From NCBI RefSeq assembly GCF_022919175.1, contig NZ_CP095043.1:3162001-3226000 (forward strand): 64,000 bases of DNA. Reading direction: 5' to 3'. The notes below the pieces were generated by a model. That model searched no databases. It worked only from the letters and a program-made list of their open reading frames with translations, and was not told the DNA's origin. The stretch is from Leucobacter rhizosphaerae (GTDB taxonomy: Bacteria > Actinomycetota > Actinomycetes > Actinomycetales > Microbacteriaceae). Both the position numbers and the translations under genes were made by a program. This document shows positions 21,531 to 30,241 of the stretch, piece by piece. Each line of letters begins with the position of its first letter. Positions within the stretch are counted from its first letter, which is position 1.

Positions 21531-22292
21531 CTAACCGCAGGTTCCCTGCGCCTGCTGCGCGGGATCCGAGAGGATGCCCGGAGCGAGGCTCGCGCGGATC
21601 GTCGCGGATCCGGTGCTCGAGAGGGAGATGTCGGTCAGCGTGACGCCCGCGGGCAGCTGATCCCGCACGCACACCGTCTGGGGCTGCAGCACCGGATCCA
21701 GCAGCGAGCCCGTCGCGGCCGAGATCTGCTCCGCCGTGAAGTCGAAGCCCGCGGCCTTCACCCCGAGGGGCTCGATCTCCACGGCGCCGTCCACCACCGT
21801 GATCCCGATCGACGCCGAGAGCTGCACCTCCTGGCCGAACATCTCGATCGATCGCCCGACGACGAGCGCGCCGTCGCGCACCTCGCCGGTCTGCGCGACC
21901 CCCGAGGTCACGAGGTCGACCACCGCGCCGAGCTGATCCTTCGGCACGACGAGTTCGACGGTGCCGTCGGAGATCTCCCCCGAGGTCGGGTCGAACGGCA
22001 CCGCGGCAGCGTGCAGCGAGGCATCCGTCTCCACCCCCTCGAGCAGCGGGACGTTCGGCACGGCGATCGTCACGTCGCCCACCTCGCCGCGCACCGCGCT
22101 GAACAGCGCCGATCCACCGAGCGAGACATCGACCGGGTGATCGTCGGTCATGTTGAGCTGGCTGCGGACGGCCCCCGCGATCACCCCAGGGATGATGAGC
22201 CGCAGGGCCACCTCGGCCGCTCCTGCGAGCAGCCCGAGCGCCACCACGACGCCGAGGATCCGAAGCCACCAGCGCGGTCTGCGTTCGCTCAT
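21531..22292 (-). CDS. DUF2993 / LmeA-like protein
   Basis: This 253-residue protein has one N-terminal membrane anchor (WLRILGVVVALGLLAGAAEVAL) and an outer domain of the DUF2993 family. In mycobacteria the relative LmeA binds phosphoinositides and helps lipomannan elongation. The repeated pattern of hydrophobic beta strands (DVSLGGSALFSAVRGEVGDV, VEIEPLGVKAAGFDF) fits a BPI-like lipid-binding fold. It lies just downstream of argS on the same strand, 19 bases after its stop, so the two are probably cotranscribed. Confidence 0.85.
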   Translation of the reverse strand: MSERRPRWWLRILGVVVALGLLAGAAEVALRLIIPGVIAGAVRSQLNMTDDHPVDVSLGGSALFSAVRGEVGDVTIAVPNVPLLEGVETDASLHAAAVPFDPTSGEISDGTVELVVPKDQLGAVVDLVTSGVAQTGEVRDGALVVGRSIEMFGQEVQLSASIGITVVDGAVEIEPLGVKAAGFDFTAEQISAATGSLLDPVLQPQTVCVRDQLPAGVTLTDISLSSTGSATIRASLAPGILSDPAQQAQGTCG

Positions 22293-22311
22293 CCGAGTCT
22301 CCGCCGGTCCG

Positions 22312-24000
22312 TTAGATCCGCTCGGGCGCCGAGACGCCGAGCAGGTCCAGGCCGTTGCGCAGCACCTGGCCCGCGGCGTCGTTGAGCCACAGGCGCGTGC
22401 GGTGCAGATCCTCGACCGTAGCGTCGCCGAGCGGGATCACCCGGCACTGGTCGTACCAGCGGTGGTACGACGCGGCGAGCTCCTCGAGGTAGCGCGCGAT
22501 GCGGTGCGGCTCGCGCAGCTCGGCCGCGCTCGCGACGACGCCCGGGTACTGCTGGAGACGGCCGAGCAGATCGGTCTCGGTCTCGTGCGTCAGCAGCTCG
22601 GGGGCGAAGGCGGACCGGTCGATCCCGGCGGCCGCAGCATTGCGGTCGACCGCGCAGGTGCGGGCGTGGGCGTACTGCACGTAGAACACGGGGTTGTCGT
22701 TCGAACGGCTGCGGACCTGCTCGCCGTCGAGCGCGAGCGGCGAATCGGCCGGGTAGCGGGCGAGCCAGTAGCGCAGCGCGTCGCTGCCGAGCCACTCGAG
22801 CAGGTCGTCGAGCTCGATGATGTTGCCCGCGCGCTTCGACAACCGCGCGCCGTTCAGGTTCACGAGCTGGCCGATGAGCACCGTGATGTCGGTCTCGGTG
22901 TTGTCGCCCGCTGCGCCCGCGATCGCCGTGAGTCGCCCGATATAGCCGTGGTGGTCCGCGCCGAGCAGGTAGATCTTCTCGCCGAAGCCGCGATCCTTCT
23001 TCGACAGGTAGTACGCCGCGTCGGCCGCGAAGTAGGTGTAAATGCCGTTGCCGCGGGTGAACACCCGATCCTTGTCGTCGCCGAAGTCGGTCGTGCGCAC
23101 CCAGATCGCGTCGTCCTCCTCGTAGACGTGACCCTGCTCGCGGAGGCGGTCGATCGCGGCCGCGATGGGGCTCGCCCCGCCGTCTGGGGCGGGCGTATGC
23201 AGCGTGCGCTCCGAGAAGTAGACGTCGAAGTGCACGTTGAAGCGCTCGAGCGAGTCCTTGATCTCGGCGAGCTGCAGTGCGTAGCCGAGCTCCTGCGCCT
23301 GCTCCAGCGCGGCGGCGCGATCCTCGGCGGCGATCTCGGGCAGGTTCGGGATCTGCTCCCGGATCTGCCGTCCGAGCTCCTGGACGTAGGCGCCGGGGTA
23401 CGCATCCTCCGGCGCGGGCTCCCCGAGCGCCGCGGCCAGCACGGAACGACCGAACTTCTCCATCTGCGCGCCGGCGTCGTTGATGTAGTACTCGCTCGTC
23501 ACGTCGGCACCCGCTGCGCGGAGCACTCGGGCCGTGGAATCGCCGAGCGCCGCCCAGCGCGTGTGTCCCATGTGGAGCGGTCCCGTGGGGTTCGCGGAGA
23601 CGAACTCGAGGTTGATGTGCTGGCCCGCGAGCGTGTCGCTGCGGCCGTACTGCTCACCCGCCTCGACGATGCGCCGGGCCGTCTCGCCGGCGCTGGCCGC
23701 GTCGAGCGTGATGTTGATGAAGCCGGGACCGGCGACCTCCGCCTTCGCGACGCCGTCGATCTCTGCGACACGCGCGGCGATCTCGGTCGCGAGCTCGCGC
23801 GGGTTGACGCCGAGGCGCTTCGCGAACTTCATCGCCGCGTTCGACGCCCAGTCGCCGTGCTCCCGGTTGCGGGGTCGCTCCACCGCGGTGTCCTGCTCGG
23901 AGACGGTGAGGTCTCGAGCCCCTTCGCCGTCGCGTGCGGCGATGAGGTCGGTGAGGATCCGGGCGAGTGCGAGGGCAAGTTCTTGAGGTGTCACAATCAC
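22312..24000 (-). CDS. argS: Arginyl-tRNA synthetase
   Basis: This 562-residue class I synthetase charges tRNA-Arg. The HIGH element is NPTGPLHMGHTRWAALGD around residue 140 and the KMSKS-like loop is GARLSKRAGN around residue 390. An N-terminal Add-1 domain (residues 1-115) precedes the catalytic core, and a C-terminal helical anticodon-binding domain ends the protein. Length is normal for the family. GTG 24000 is used; GTG 23994 is two codons later and also fits. It is divergent from a tRNA-Arg gene only about 40 bases away, so their promoters share that short gap. Confidence 0.96.
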   Translation of the reverse strand: MIVTPQELALALARILTDLIAARDGEGARDLTVSEQDTAVERPRNREHGDWASNAAMKFAKRLGVNPRELATEIAARVAEIDGVAKAEVAGPGFINITLDAASAGETARRIVEAGEQYGRSDTLAGQHINLEFVSANPTGPLHMGHTRWAALGDSTARVLRAAGADVTSEYYINDAGAQMEKFGRSVLAAALGEPAPEDAYPGAYVQELGRQIREQIPNLPEIAAEDRAAALEQAQELGYALQLAEIKDSLERFNVHFDVYFSERTLHTPAPDGGASPIAAAIDRLREQGHVYEEDDAIWVRTTDFGDDKDRVFTRGNGIYTYFAADAAYYLSKKDRGFGEKIYLLGADHHGYIGRLTAIAGAAGDNTETDITVLIGQLVNLNGARLSKRAGNIIELDDLLEWLGSDALRYWLARYPADSPLALDGEQVRSRSNDNPVFYVQYAHARTCAVDRNAAAAGIDRSAFAPELLTHETETDLLGRLQQYPGVVASAAELREPHRIARYLEELAASYHRWYDQCRVIPLGDATVEDLHRTRLWLNDAAGQVLRNGLDLLGVSAPERI

Positions 24001-24040
24001 CCAGTCTACTTGCGCTAGGCTGGTCGAGTTGCAATTGCTC

Positions 24041-24113
24041 GCCTCCGTAGCTCAGGGGATAGAGCGCCGGTTTCCGGTACCGTAGGTCGGGGGTTCGATT
24101 CCCTCCGGGGGCA
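24041..24113 (+). tRNA. tRNA-Arg (anticodon CCG)
   Basis: A 73-base cloverleaf can be folded by eye. The acceptor stem GCCTCCG pairs with CGGGGGC (one G-T pair). The D arm is GCTCAGGGGATAGAGC. The anticodon loop is TTCCGGT with CCG at positions 34-36, reading CGG codons. The T arm is GGGGGTTCGATTCCCTC, and the discriminator base is A. One C-T mismatch is at the top of the anticodon stem. It sits next to argS, its own synthetase. No integrase or duplicated att site was seen. Confidence 0.93.
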
Positions 24114-24219
24114 CTGCGACACCAGCTCCCATCGCTTCGGCGGTGGGAGCTTTTCCGTGCGACCAGAAGTCGCTTCAGCGCGCCATGCCAGCTGCGACCC
24201 CCGCCCGACCCCCTGGCGC

Positions 24220-25656
24220 CTACCGTCCGATGGCCCGCAGGGCGATCCACGCGGTCGCGCGGTCGTCGGCGTGCTCCATCGAGAGCCCGGTGAGCTCCTC
24301 GACCCGGCCGATCCGCGACCGCAGCGTCTGCCGATGGATCCCGAGCCGGGCCGCACTGCTGCGATGCCCGCCGTGCTCCGAGAGAAACACTCGCAGCGTG
24401 CGGGTGAGCTCGCCGTGCGCGCCGTCGGCGTCGCGGAGCGGGTCGAGCACGCCCGACAGCTGCTCGCGCGGGATCCCGGCGAGGCCGCTCATGACGAGTT
24501 CGATGCTCGGGAGGCGAGCGTAGTGCAGGATCCGCTGCCCGTCCTCCAGTGCCGTGTCGAGGGCCTGCCGGGCTTGGGTGGCGCTCGGGCCGAGACGCTC
24601 GGTGGGGGCGGGATCGCCGATCCCGAGCGCGACGTGACTGCCGCCCACGGGGGTGAACGACTCGACGCGCGCCGCGAGCTCGTCGACGAGATCGGTGCGG
24701 AGGAAGCCCCGCACGCGGCCGGGATCCGCGGTGAAGACGTGCTCTGCGCCCAGCTCGTCGAACCACCGGCGCAGCACGCGCTCCAGGTCGATCGTGCGGG
24801 TGCGGGCGCCGAACGCGAACCCCGTGAGGTGCGTCTCGTGCACGCCCCACCGTCGCAGCAGATCCCGCGCGGGGTCGCCGCCGGCGAGGAGCACGTCGAA
24901 GAGGGCCTCGCGCCCCAGGTGCTCGGTGCGCGACGGGTCGTGGGTGCGCAGGAGCAAGTCGAAGAGCGCCGCGGCCTGAGTCGCCAGGTCGCGGGAGCGG
25001 CTGGTCGAGCCCGAGCGGGTGGCGACCACGAGTGAGCCAGCGAGATCCCGATCCGAGCCCACCTGGTGCACCTGCAGCCCGACGTGGCGCACGCGCACCG
25101 GGCGGCCGAGGGCCACGGCCGTGGCGTCGGAGATGTGCAGCCGCCCGGCGCCCGCGCTCGCGATGAGCTGGCCCTGCGCGTCGAGCAGCACGGCCCAGCC
25201 GTCGATGCGGTGCGCGAGTTCGGCGATCACGGCGGTCACGCCACCGCGCCGGGCGACCTGGGTGAGGAGGTTCATCCCGGCGGCCACGAGGCGGTCCGAG
25301 GCAGCCCGATCCTCGGCGATGAGGGTGCGCAGGATCGCGTGCAGGGCGGCGCCGTCGGGCTCCGCGCCAAGGATCGCGGACATCCCGTGCCGCGCGAGGA
25401 GGGCGCGCAGTGCGGGGGAATCCTCGTCGCTCACGAACACGGCTCTGATCAGGGGATCCTCGGTGTCTCCCGCGGCGGCGAGTCGGCGCTGCAGCGTCTC
25501 GACCGGGCCGGTCACGAGGGTCACGAAGTCCGGGTTGCCGACCACGACGAACGCGTCGATCTCGGTGACGACGTCGACGAGCGAGCGGTCCGTGATCCCG
25601 ATCGGCAGGCACTCGCCGCCGACCGCGCGGACGATGGATCCCAGGTCGTGCGACAT
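24220..25656 (-). CDS. PucR family transcriptional regulator
   Basis: This 478-residue regulator has an N-terminal sensor half (about residues 1-270) and a C-terminal PucR helix-turn-helix: LRVFLSEHGGHRSSAARLGIHRQTLRSRI is the region, with AARLGIHRQTLRSRIGRVEE as its core. A GGDEF-like fold typical of PucR/CdaR proteins lies between (about 285-400). ATG 25656 is chosen because the frame continues upstream only as antisense to the dehydrogenase gene. It is divergent from an alcohol dehydrogenase and an APC permease, and PucR-type proteins usually activate adjacent amine or purine catabolism genes, so it probably controls them. Confidence 0.87.
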   Translation of the reverse strand: MSHDLGSIVRAVGGECLPIGITDRSLVDVVTEIDAFVVVGNPDFVTLVTGPVETLQRRLAAAGDTEDPLIRAVFVSDEDSPALRALLARHGMSAILGAEPDGAALHAILRTLIAEDRAASDRLVAAGMNLLTQVARRGGVTAVIAELAHRIDGWAVLLDAQGQLIASAGAGRLHISDATAVALGRPVRVRHVGLQVHQVGSDRDLAGSLVVATRSGSTSRSRDLATQAAALFDLLLRTHDPSRTEHLGREALFDVLLAGGDPARDLLRRWGVHETHLTGFAFGARTRTIDLERVLRRWFDELGAEHVFTADPGRVRGFLRTDLVDELAARVESFTPVGGSHVALGIGDPAPTERLGPSATQARQALDTALEDGQRILHYARLPSIELVMSGLAGIPREQLSGVLDPLRDADGAHGELTRTLRVFLSEHGGHRSSAARLGIHRQTLRSRIGRVEELTGLSMEHADDRATAWIALRAIGR

Positions 25657-25763
25657 GCCAGGAGTGTACCAAGTGGCGAAGGCTTCATGGGGTGCGCGAC
25701 CTCTGGTGCAGTGACAGGGCCGCTCCAGGCTCCGTACCATCTCCACAGTCGCCTGTGTGATCC

Positions 25764-25784
25764 GGGTGGGCCGAACTCCCACCC
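25764..25784 (+). promoter_or_regulatory. Hairpin in the upstream region of the alcohol dehydrogenase gene
   Basis: GGGTGGG and CCCACCC form a perfect 7-bp dyad around a 7-base loop, 50 bases before the dehydrogenase start. It lies in the PucR-dehydrogenase divergent gap and could be an operator or a leader hairpin. Confidence 0.3.
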
Positions 25785-25833
25785 GCACAGCACCGGGAGG
25801 CACCCAGCCCGTCGAGCAACGAAGGAGTTCCCC

Positions 25834-26931
25834 ATGAAAGCCGTGGTGTTCCGCAATCCCGAAACCCGCGCCGAGGTCGCAGACGTCACTCTCGCCGCGC
25901 CGAAGGCGGGCGAGGTCCGCGTCAAGATCGCCGCGGCCGGCGTCTGCCACTCCGACCTGCACGTGAAGCGCGGCGAGTGGGTCGCCCCCGCGCCGATGGT
26001 CATGGGCCACGAGGGCTCCGGGGTCGTCACCGAGCTCGGCGAGGGTGTCACGTCGCTCGCCGTCGGCGACCACGTCGTGCTGAGCTGGGTGCCGCCGTGC
26101 GGCGAGTGCCGCTACTGCCTGCAGGGCCACGAGGCCCGCTGCCAGAAGGTCGCCACGGTCGTCGCGCCGCAGGGCGTGCTCTTCGACGGCACCTCGCGCC
26201 TGAGCCTCGACGAGGAGCCGCTGCATCACTACCTCGGGGTGTCCTCCTTCGCCGAGGAGACGATCGTGCCGGCGTCGGGAGCCATCAAGGTGCGCGACGA
26301 CGCCCCGCTCGACGTCATCGCCGTGGTCGGCTGCGCCGTCGCCACCGGGGTCGGCGCCGTGCTGAACACCGCCGCCGTCGAGCCCGGCGCGACCGTCGCC
26401 GTGATCGGCTGCGGTGGCGTGGGCCTCAACGTGGTGCAGGGCGCCAAGCTCGCCGGCGCGGAGCGGATCATCGCGATCGACATCGTCCCGGAGAAGACCG
26501 CGATGGCGCTGCAGTTCGGCGCCACCGACCGCATCGACGCCTCGGCGCGCGACGCCGTCGAGCAGCTGTTCGAGCTCATCCCCGACGGGGTCGACTACGC
26601 GTTCGACGCCATCGGTCGCACCTCCACGACCGAGCAGTCGATCCAGATGCTCGGCCTCGGCGGTGCCGCCGTGATCGTCGGTCTGCCCCCGACCGGGGCG
26701 AGGGCCTCCTTCGAGCCGCTCGTGCTCGCCGAGGCGGATCAGCGGATCCTCGGCTCGAACTACGGCTCGGTGCGGCCCTCGATCGACATCCCCGCGCTCG
26801 TCGATCGCTACATGGACGGACAGCTCATGCTGGATCCGCTCATCTCGGGCCGCCGCCCGCTCGACGAGGCCGCCGAGGCGCTCGACGACCTCGAGGCCGG
26901 CGGAGTGCTCCGTACGCTGCTGATCCCGTAG
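25834..26931 (+). CDS. Zinc-dependent alcohol dehydrogenase
   Basis: This 365-residue medium-chain dehydrogenase/reductase oxidises alcohols with NAD(P). The catalytic zinc ligands are in GVCHSDLH (residue about 37) and MGHEGSG. The structural zinc cluster is PPCGECRYCLQGHEARC with four cysteines. The Rossmann motif is VIGCGGVGLNVVQGAKLAGA followed by IAIDIVPEK. The family is close to class III/formaldehyde-type enzymes, but the exact substrate is open. ATG 25834 has AAGGAG seven bases upstream. It pairs with the APC permease and divergent PucR regulator, which suggests uptake and oxidation of an amine or amino alcohol. Confidence 0.9.
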   Translation: MKAVVFRNPETRAEVADVTLAAPKAGEVRVKIAAAGVCHSDLHVKRGEWVAPAPMVMGHEGSGVVTELGEGVTSLAVGDHVVLSWVPPCGECRYCLQGHEARCQKVATVVAPQGVLFDGTSRLSLDEEPLHHYLGVSSFAEETIVPASGAIKVRDDAPLDVIAVVGCAVATGVGAVLNTAAVEPGATVAVIGCGGVGLNVVQGAKLAGAERIIAIDIVPEKTAMALQFGATDRIDASARDAVEQLFELIPDGVDYAFDAIGRTSTTEQSIQMLGLGGAAVIVGLPPTGARASFEPLVLAEADQRILGSNYGSVRPSIDIPALVDRYMDGQLMLDPLISGRRPLDEAAEALDDLEAGGVLRTLLIP

Positions 26932-27045
26932 CCCGGAGCGCATCGACCGCAGCGCTGTTCCTGCGCCGCACCCCCCTGACTGCCGGGGGCGGCCCACCCC
27001 GTCCCCGGCACCCCACCCCACACCCATCCTCACAGGAGAGACGTT

Positions 27046-28470
27046 ATGACCCAGACCACCGAACGAAAGGCCGACGCCGGCCTCCGCGAAGGGGTGATGT
27101 CCGGCCCCGAACTCGCGGCCCAGGCCATCGCCAGCATCGCGCCGAGCGCCGTCATCGCGTTCACCGCCGCCTCGATCTTCCTCGGAGCCGGCAACGGCAC
27201 CATGTTCGCGTTCCTGCTCGCCACCATCGTCATCCTGTGCGTCGGCTACATCGTCTCGATGTTCGCCCGCCAGCACGCATCGGCCGGTTCGCTCTACACC
27301 TACGTCTCGAAGGGACTCGGCCCGACCGGCGCATTCGCCGCCGGCGTCGCTCTGCTCATCGGCTCCTGGGGCATCGCGGCCGGATCGCTCGGCGGTGCAG
27401 TCTCCTACGCGTCCGATCTGCTGCAGATCTTCGGGATCCCCGCGACCGGCACGGTCTGGCTGATCGTGCTCACGGTCGTCATCGGCGGTCTCGCGACGTT
27501 CTTCACCATTCGTGGGATCCGGATCTCGGCTCGCGTCTCCCTGGTGCTCGAGCTCGTCTCCGTCTTCATCATCGTGGTCCTCCTCGTCGCCGCGCTCATC
27601 TGGCTCGGGCCGGACGCCTGGGACCCCGCGCAGTTCTCCTTCGAGGGCGTACCGTTCCAGGGCGTCGCCGCGGGCATGGTGCTCGGTATCCTCGGCTTCG
27701 TCGGCTTCTCCTCAGCCGATGCGCTCGGCCGCGAGGCGCGGAACCCGCACACCGCGATCCCGCGCGCGATCATGTGGAGCGCCGTCGTGGTGGGTGTGCT
27801 CTACGTCTTCGCCGCCTACACGCAGATCGCCGTGCTCGGCGACGAGCTCGGCGAGGTCGCGAGCCCGCTCCAGGCGATCAACGAGCGCATCGGCATGCCG
27901 GGCTGGTTCGCGCCCGTGCTGGTCTTCGGCGTCGCCGCCTCGTTCTTCGCCGTGGTCGTCGCGCCGCTCAACGTGGTCGGTCGCATCATCTACGTGATGG
28001 GCAAGGAGGGCGTCGTGCCCGAGCGCTTCGGCCGCACGCACGAGACCCACCTGACGCCGCACCGCGTGCTGCTCATCGCCGGACCCGCCGCGATCCTGCT
28101 CGACGTGATCCTGCTCCTCGCGGGCACCCACCCGATGGACATCGTGGTGTGGGTCGACACCTACGCGACCTACGGCTACATGGTGGCCTACGCGCTCGTC
28201 GCGATCGCCGGGGTCATCTACACCCGCAAGCACGCCATGCCGAACACCCTGATCTGGATCGCCGCGGTCGTCGCGGTCGTCGCGATGGCCTACGTGTTCT
28301 TCGCGAACGTGTGGCCCGTCCCGGCGTTCCCGATCAACATCCTCCCGTACCTCTTCGTGGCCACGATGCTGCTCGCGTTCCTGCGGTTCTGGTGGATCAA
28401 GGCGAACCGCCCCGAGGTGCTGAAGAACATCGGCAACACGCACACCGACATGCTCGAGGGTGTGGGCTGA
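27046..28470 (+). CDS. APC family amino acid/amine permease
   Basis: This 474-residue transporter has about 12 membrane helices and the APC superfamily pattern: SGPELAAQAIASIAPSA at the first helix, HASAGSLYTYVSKGLGP, and GFVGFSSADALGREARNPHTAIPRAI in the central loop. Related carriers import amino acids, polyamines or ethanolamine-like amines by proton coupling. It follows the alcohol dehydrogenase by 114 bases and has an AGGAGAG ribosome binding site. A long hairpin lies 34 bases after the stop. Substrate is not determinable from sequence alone. Confidence 0.9.
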   Translation: MTQTTERKADAGLREGVMSGPELAAQAIASIAPSAVIAFTAASIFLGAGNGTMFAFLLATIVILCVGYIVSMFARQHASAGSLYTYVSKGLGPTGAFAAGVALLIGSWGIAAGSLGGAVSYASDLLQIFGIPATGTVWLIVLTVVIGGLATFFTIRGIRISARVSLVLELVSVFIIVVLLVAALIWLGPDAWDPAQFSFEGVPFQGVAAGMVLGILGFVGFSSADALGREARNPHTAIPRAIMWSAVVVGVLYVFAAYTQIAVLGDELGEVASPLQAINERIGMPGWFAPVLVFGVAASFFAVVVAPLNVVGRIIYVMGKEGVVPERFGRTHETHLTPHRVLLIAGPAAILLDVILLLAGTHPMDIVVWVDTYATYGYMVAYALVAIAGVIYTRKHAMPNTLIWIAAVVAVVAMAYVFFANVWPVPAFPINILPYLFVATMLLAFLRFWWIKANRPEVLKNIGNTHTDMLEGVG

Positions 28471-28503
28471 GCCCCGAGCGTCCGCGCGTTGCGCACCGAA
28501 CAC

Positions 28504-28557
28504 CGCGTCCCCGTCCTCCGTCATCCGCGCACTCGCGCGACGGAGGGCGGGGACGCG
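28504..28557 (+). terminator. Long hairpin after the APC permease gene
   Basis: A 19-bp stem (CGCGTCCCCGTCCTCCGTC against GACGGAGGGCGGGGACGCG, one G-T pair) closes a 16-base loop. It lies in the 298-base gap between the permease and lysA genes, where I see no gene. There is no T-tract after it, so it is a terminator candidate of the GC-rich actinobacterial type. Confidence 0.6.
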
Positions 28558-28768
28558 CGGGTCTCCGCGCCGCGCCGTGCACGACTATCCGACCCCGCGG
28601 CACACGCCCGGGGCATGCACCGCACGCTAAGCTAGACGGGTTCGTTCCGAGCCCTGGGCTCCGTGCGCACGGCTTCAGGGGCCAATCCGGGTCCGCTCGC
28701 CACCGGTCCGTCGTCGGCGGATCCCGAGCGCCTGCGAACCCGACCCCCACCCGAGCGAGGAGCGATCG

Positions 28769-30241
28769 ATGACTCACCCCCCGCAGCGCCCCGCGCCAGG
28801 AGCCGCGGTCTCAGGCGGATCCTCGGATCCGAACGCGATCGATCCGCGGGTCTTCCCGCCGAGCGCGCGTCGCGGTCGCCAGTGCGGTGAACTCAAGATC
28901 GGCGACCTCCGCGCGACCGCCCTTACCGAGTCCTTCGGTTCCCCGCTCTACGTGGTCGACGAGGATGCGGCGCGGGCGACCGCCCGGGTGATCCGCGAGG
29001 CGCTGCAGGGCGAAGCCCGCCGCGTCGGCACCGAGGCCACCGTCTACTACGCGAGCAAGGCGTTCCTGTGCGTCGAGGTCGCCCGCTGGATGGCGGAGGA
29101 AGGCCTGGCGATCGACGTGGCGAGCGGCGGGGAACTCGCTGTGGCGCTCGCCGCAGGCGTGGATCCCGCCCGCATCGGGTTCCACGGCAACAACAAATCA
29201 GTGGCCGAGATCGAGCGCGCCGTGCGCGCCGGGGTCGGCACCCTCATCATCGACAGCGAGGTCGAGACCGGCAGGATCGCCGCAGCGGCCAGCGCGGCGG
29301 GCGTCCGTCAGCGGGTCCGCCTCCGGGTCAACAGCGGCGTCCACGCCTCCACCCACGCCTACCTCGCGACCTCCCACGAGGACCAGAAGTTCGGTCAGCC
29401 GCTCGGCGAGGCCGCGCGTCTCGTCGGCGACATCCTCGCCCACGAGACGCTTGAGTTCGTCGGTCTCCACTGCCACATCGGCTCGCAGATCTTCGCCACC
29501 GACGGCTTCCGCGAGTCCGCGCGCCGGCTGCTCAGCGTGTACCGCGAGCTGGGTGAGCTCGCGGGGTCGCCGATCCCGGAGCTCAATCTCGGCGGCGGTT
29601 TTGGCATCGCCTACACGAGCGCCGAGGCCGACGAGGCACCGCAGATCGCCGAGATCGCCCGCGAGCTCGCCGACATCGTCGCGTCGAGCGCCGAGGAGTT
29701 CGGGATCCCGATCCCGAAGCTCGCGTTCGAGCCCGGTCGCGCCGTGATCGGGCAAGCGGGCGTGACGCTCTACACCGTCGGAACGACCAAAACGGTGCAG
29801 CTGGCGGGGTCGGACGCCGCGGAGGATCCCGCGGACCGCGGCTACCCCGAACGCCTCTACGTGAGTGTGGACGGCGGCATGAGCGACAATCCGCGCCCCG
29901 CGCTCTACGGCGCGGACTACCAGGTGCGGATCGCGAACCGCTCGAGCGAGGCCGATCCCGCGCTCGTGCGGGTGGTCGGCAAGCACTGCGAGTCGGGCGA
30001 CATCGTCGTGGATCGGGACGAGCTGCCGGGCGACGTCCGCCCGGGGGACACCCTCGCGGTCGCCGCGACCGGCGCCTACTGCTGGTCGCTCTCGAGCACC
30101 TACAACTACGTCCCCCGGCCACCCGTCGTCGCGATTCGCGGCGGCGTGGCCCGCGTCATCGTGCGCGGGCAGACCGAAGAAGATTTACTCGCACAGAGCG
30201 TCGTCACCGGCGACGCCCGCACGAATGGAGATACGAAGTGA
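28769..30241 (+). CDS. lysA: Diaminopimelate decarboxylase
   Basis: This 490-residue PLP enzyme makes L-lysine from meso-diaminopimelate, the last lysine step. It has the alanine racemase-like barrel with PLP lysine in VYYASKAFLC (residue about 95), HGNNKS, GLHCHIGSQIF and LNLGGGFGIAY. The C-terminal beta domain carries the substrate motif VGKHCESGDIV and AYCWSLSSTYNYVPRP. It starts at ATG 28769 after GAGGAGCG. It overlaps hom by four bases (GTGA), so translation is coupled through hom and thrB, tying lysine and threonine branches together. Confidence 0.95.
   Translation: MTHPPQRPAPGAAVSGGSSDPNAIDPRVFPPSARRGRQCGELKIGDLRATALTESFGSPLYVVDEDAARATARVIREALQGEARRVGTEATVYYASKAFLCVEVARWMAEEGLAIDVASGGELAVALAAGVDPARIGFHGNNKSVAEIERAVRAGVGTLIIDSEVETGRIAAAASAAGVRQRVRLRVNSGVHASTHAYLATSHEDQKFGQPLGEAARLVGDILAHETLEFVGLHCHIGSQIFATDGFRESARRLLSVYRELGELAGSPIPELNLGGGFGIAYTSAEADEAPQIAEIARELADIVASSAEEFGIPIPKLAFEPGRAVIGQAGVTLYTVGTTKTVQLAGSDAAEDPADRGYPERLYVSVDGGMSDNPRPALYGADYQVRIANRSSEADPALVRVVGKHCESGDIVVDRDELPGDVRPGDTLAVAATGAYCWSLSSTYNYVPRPPVVAIRGGVARVIVRGQTEEDLLAQSVVTGDARTNGDTK

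Noticed and set aside
24041..24113. tRNA-Arg as an integration site
   Set aside because: No integrase, no duplicated tRNA 3' end and no base-composition break beside it.
25657..27276. N-terminal extension of the PucR frame antisense to the dehydrogenase
   Set aside because: It would give a 1018-residue protein whose first 540 residues are only a shadow of the dehydrogenase gene; PucR proteins start at ATG 25656.
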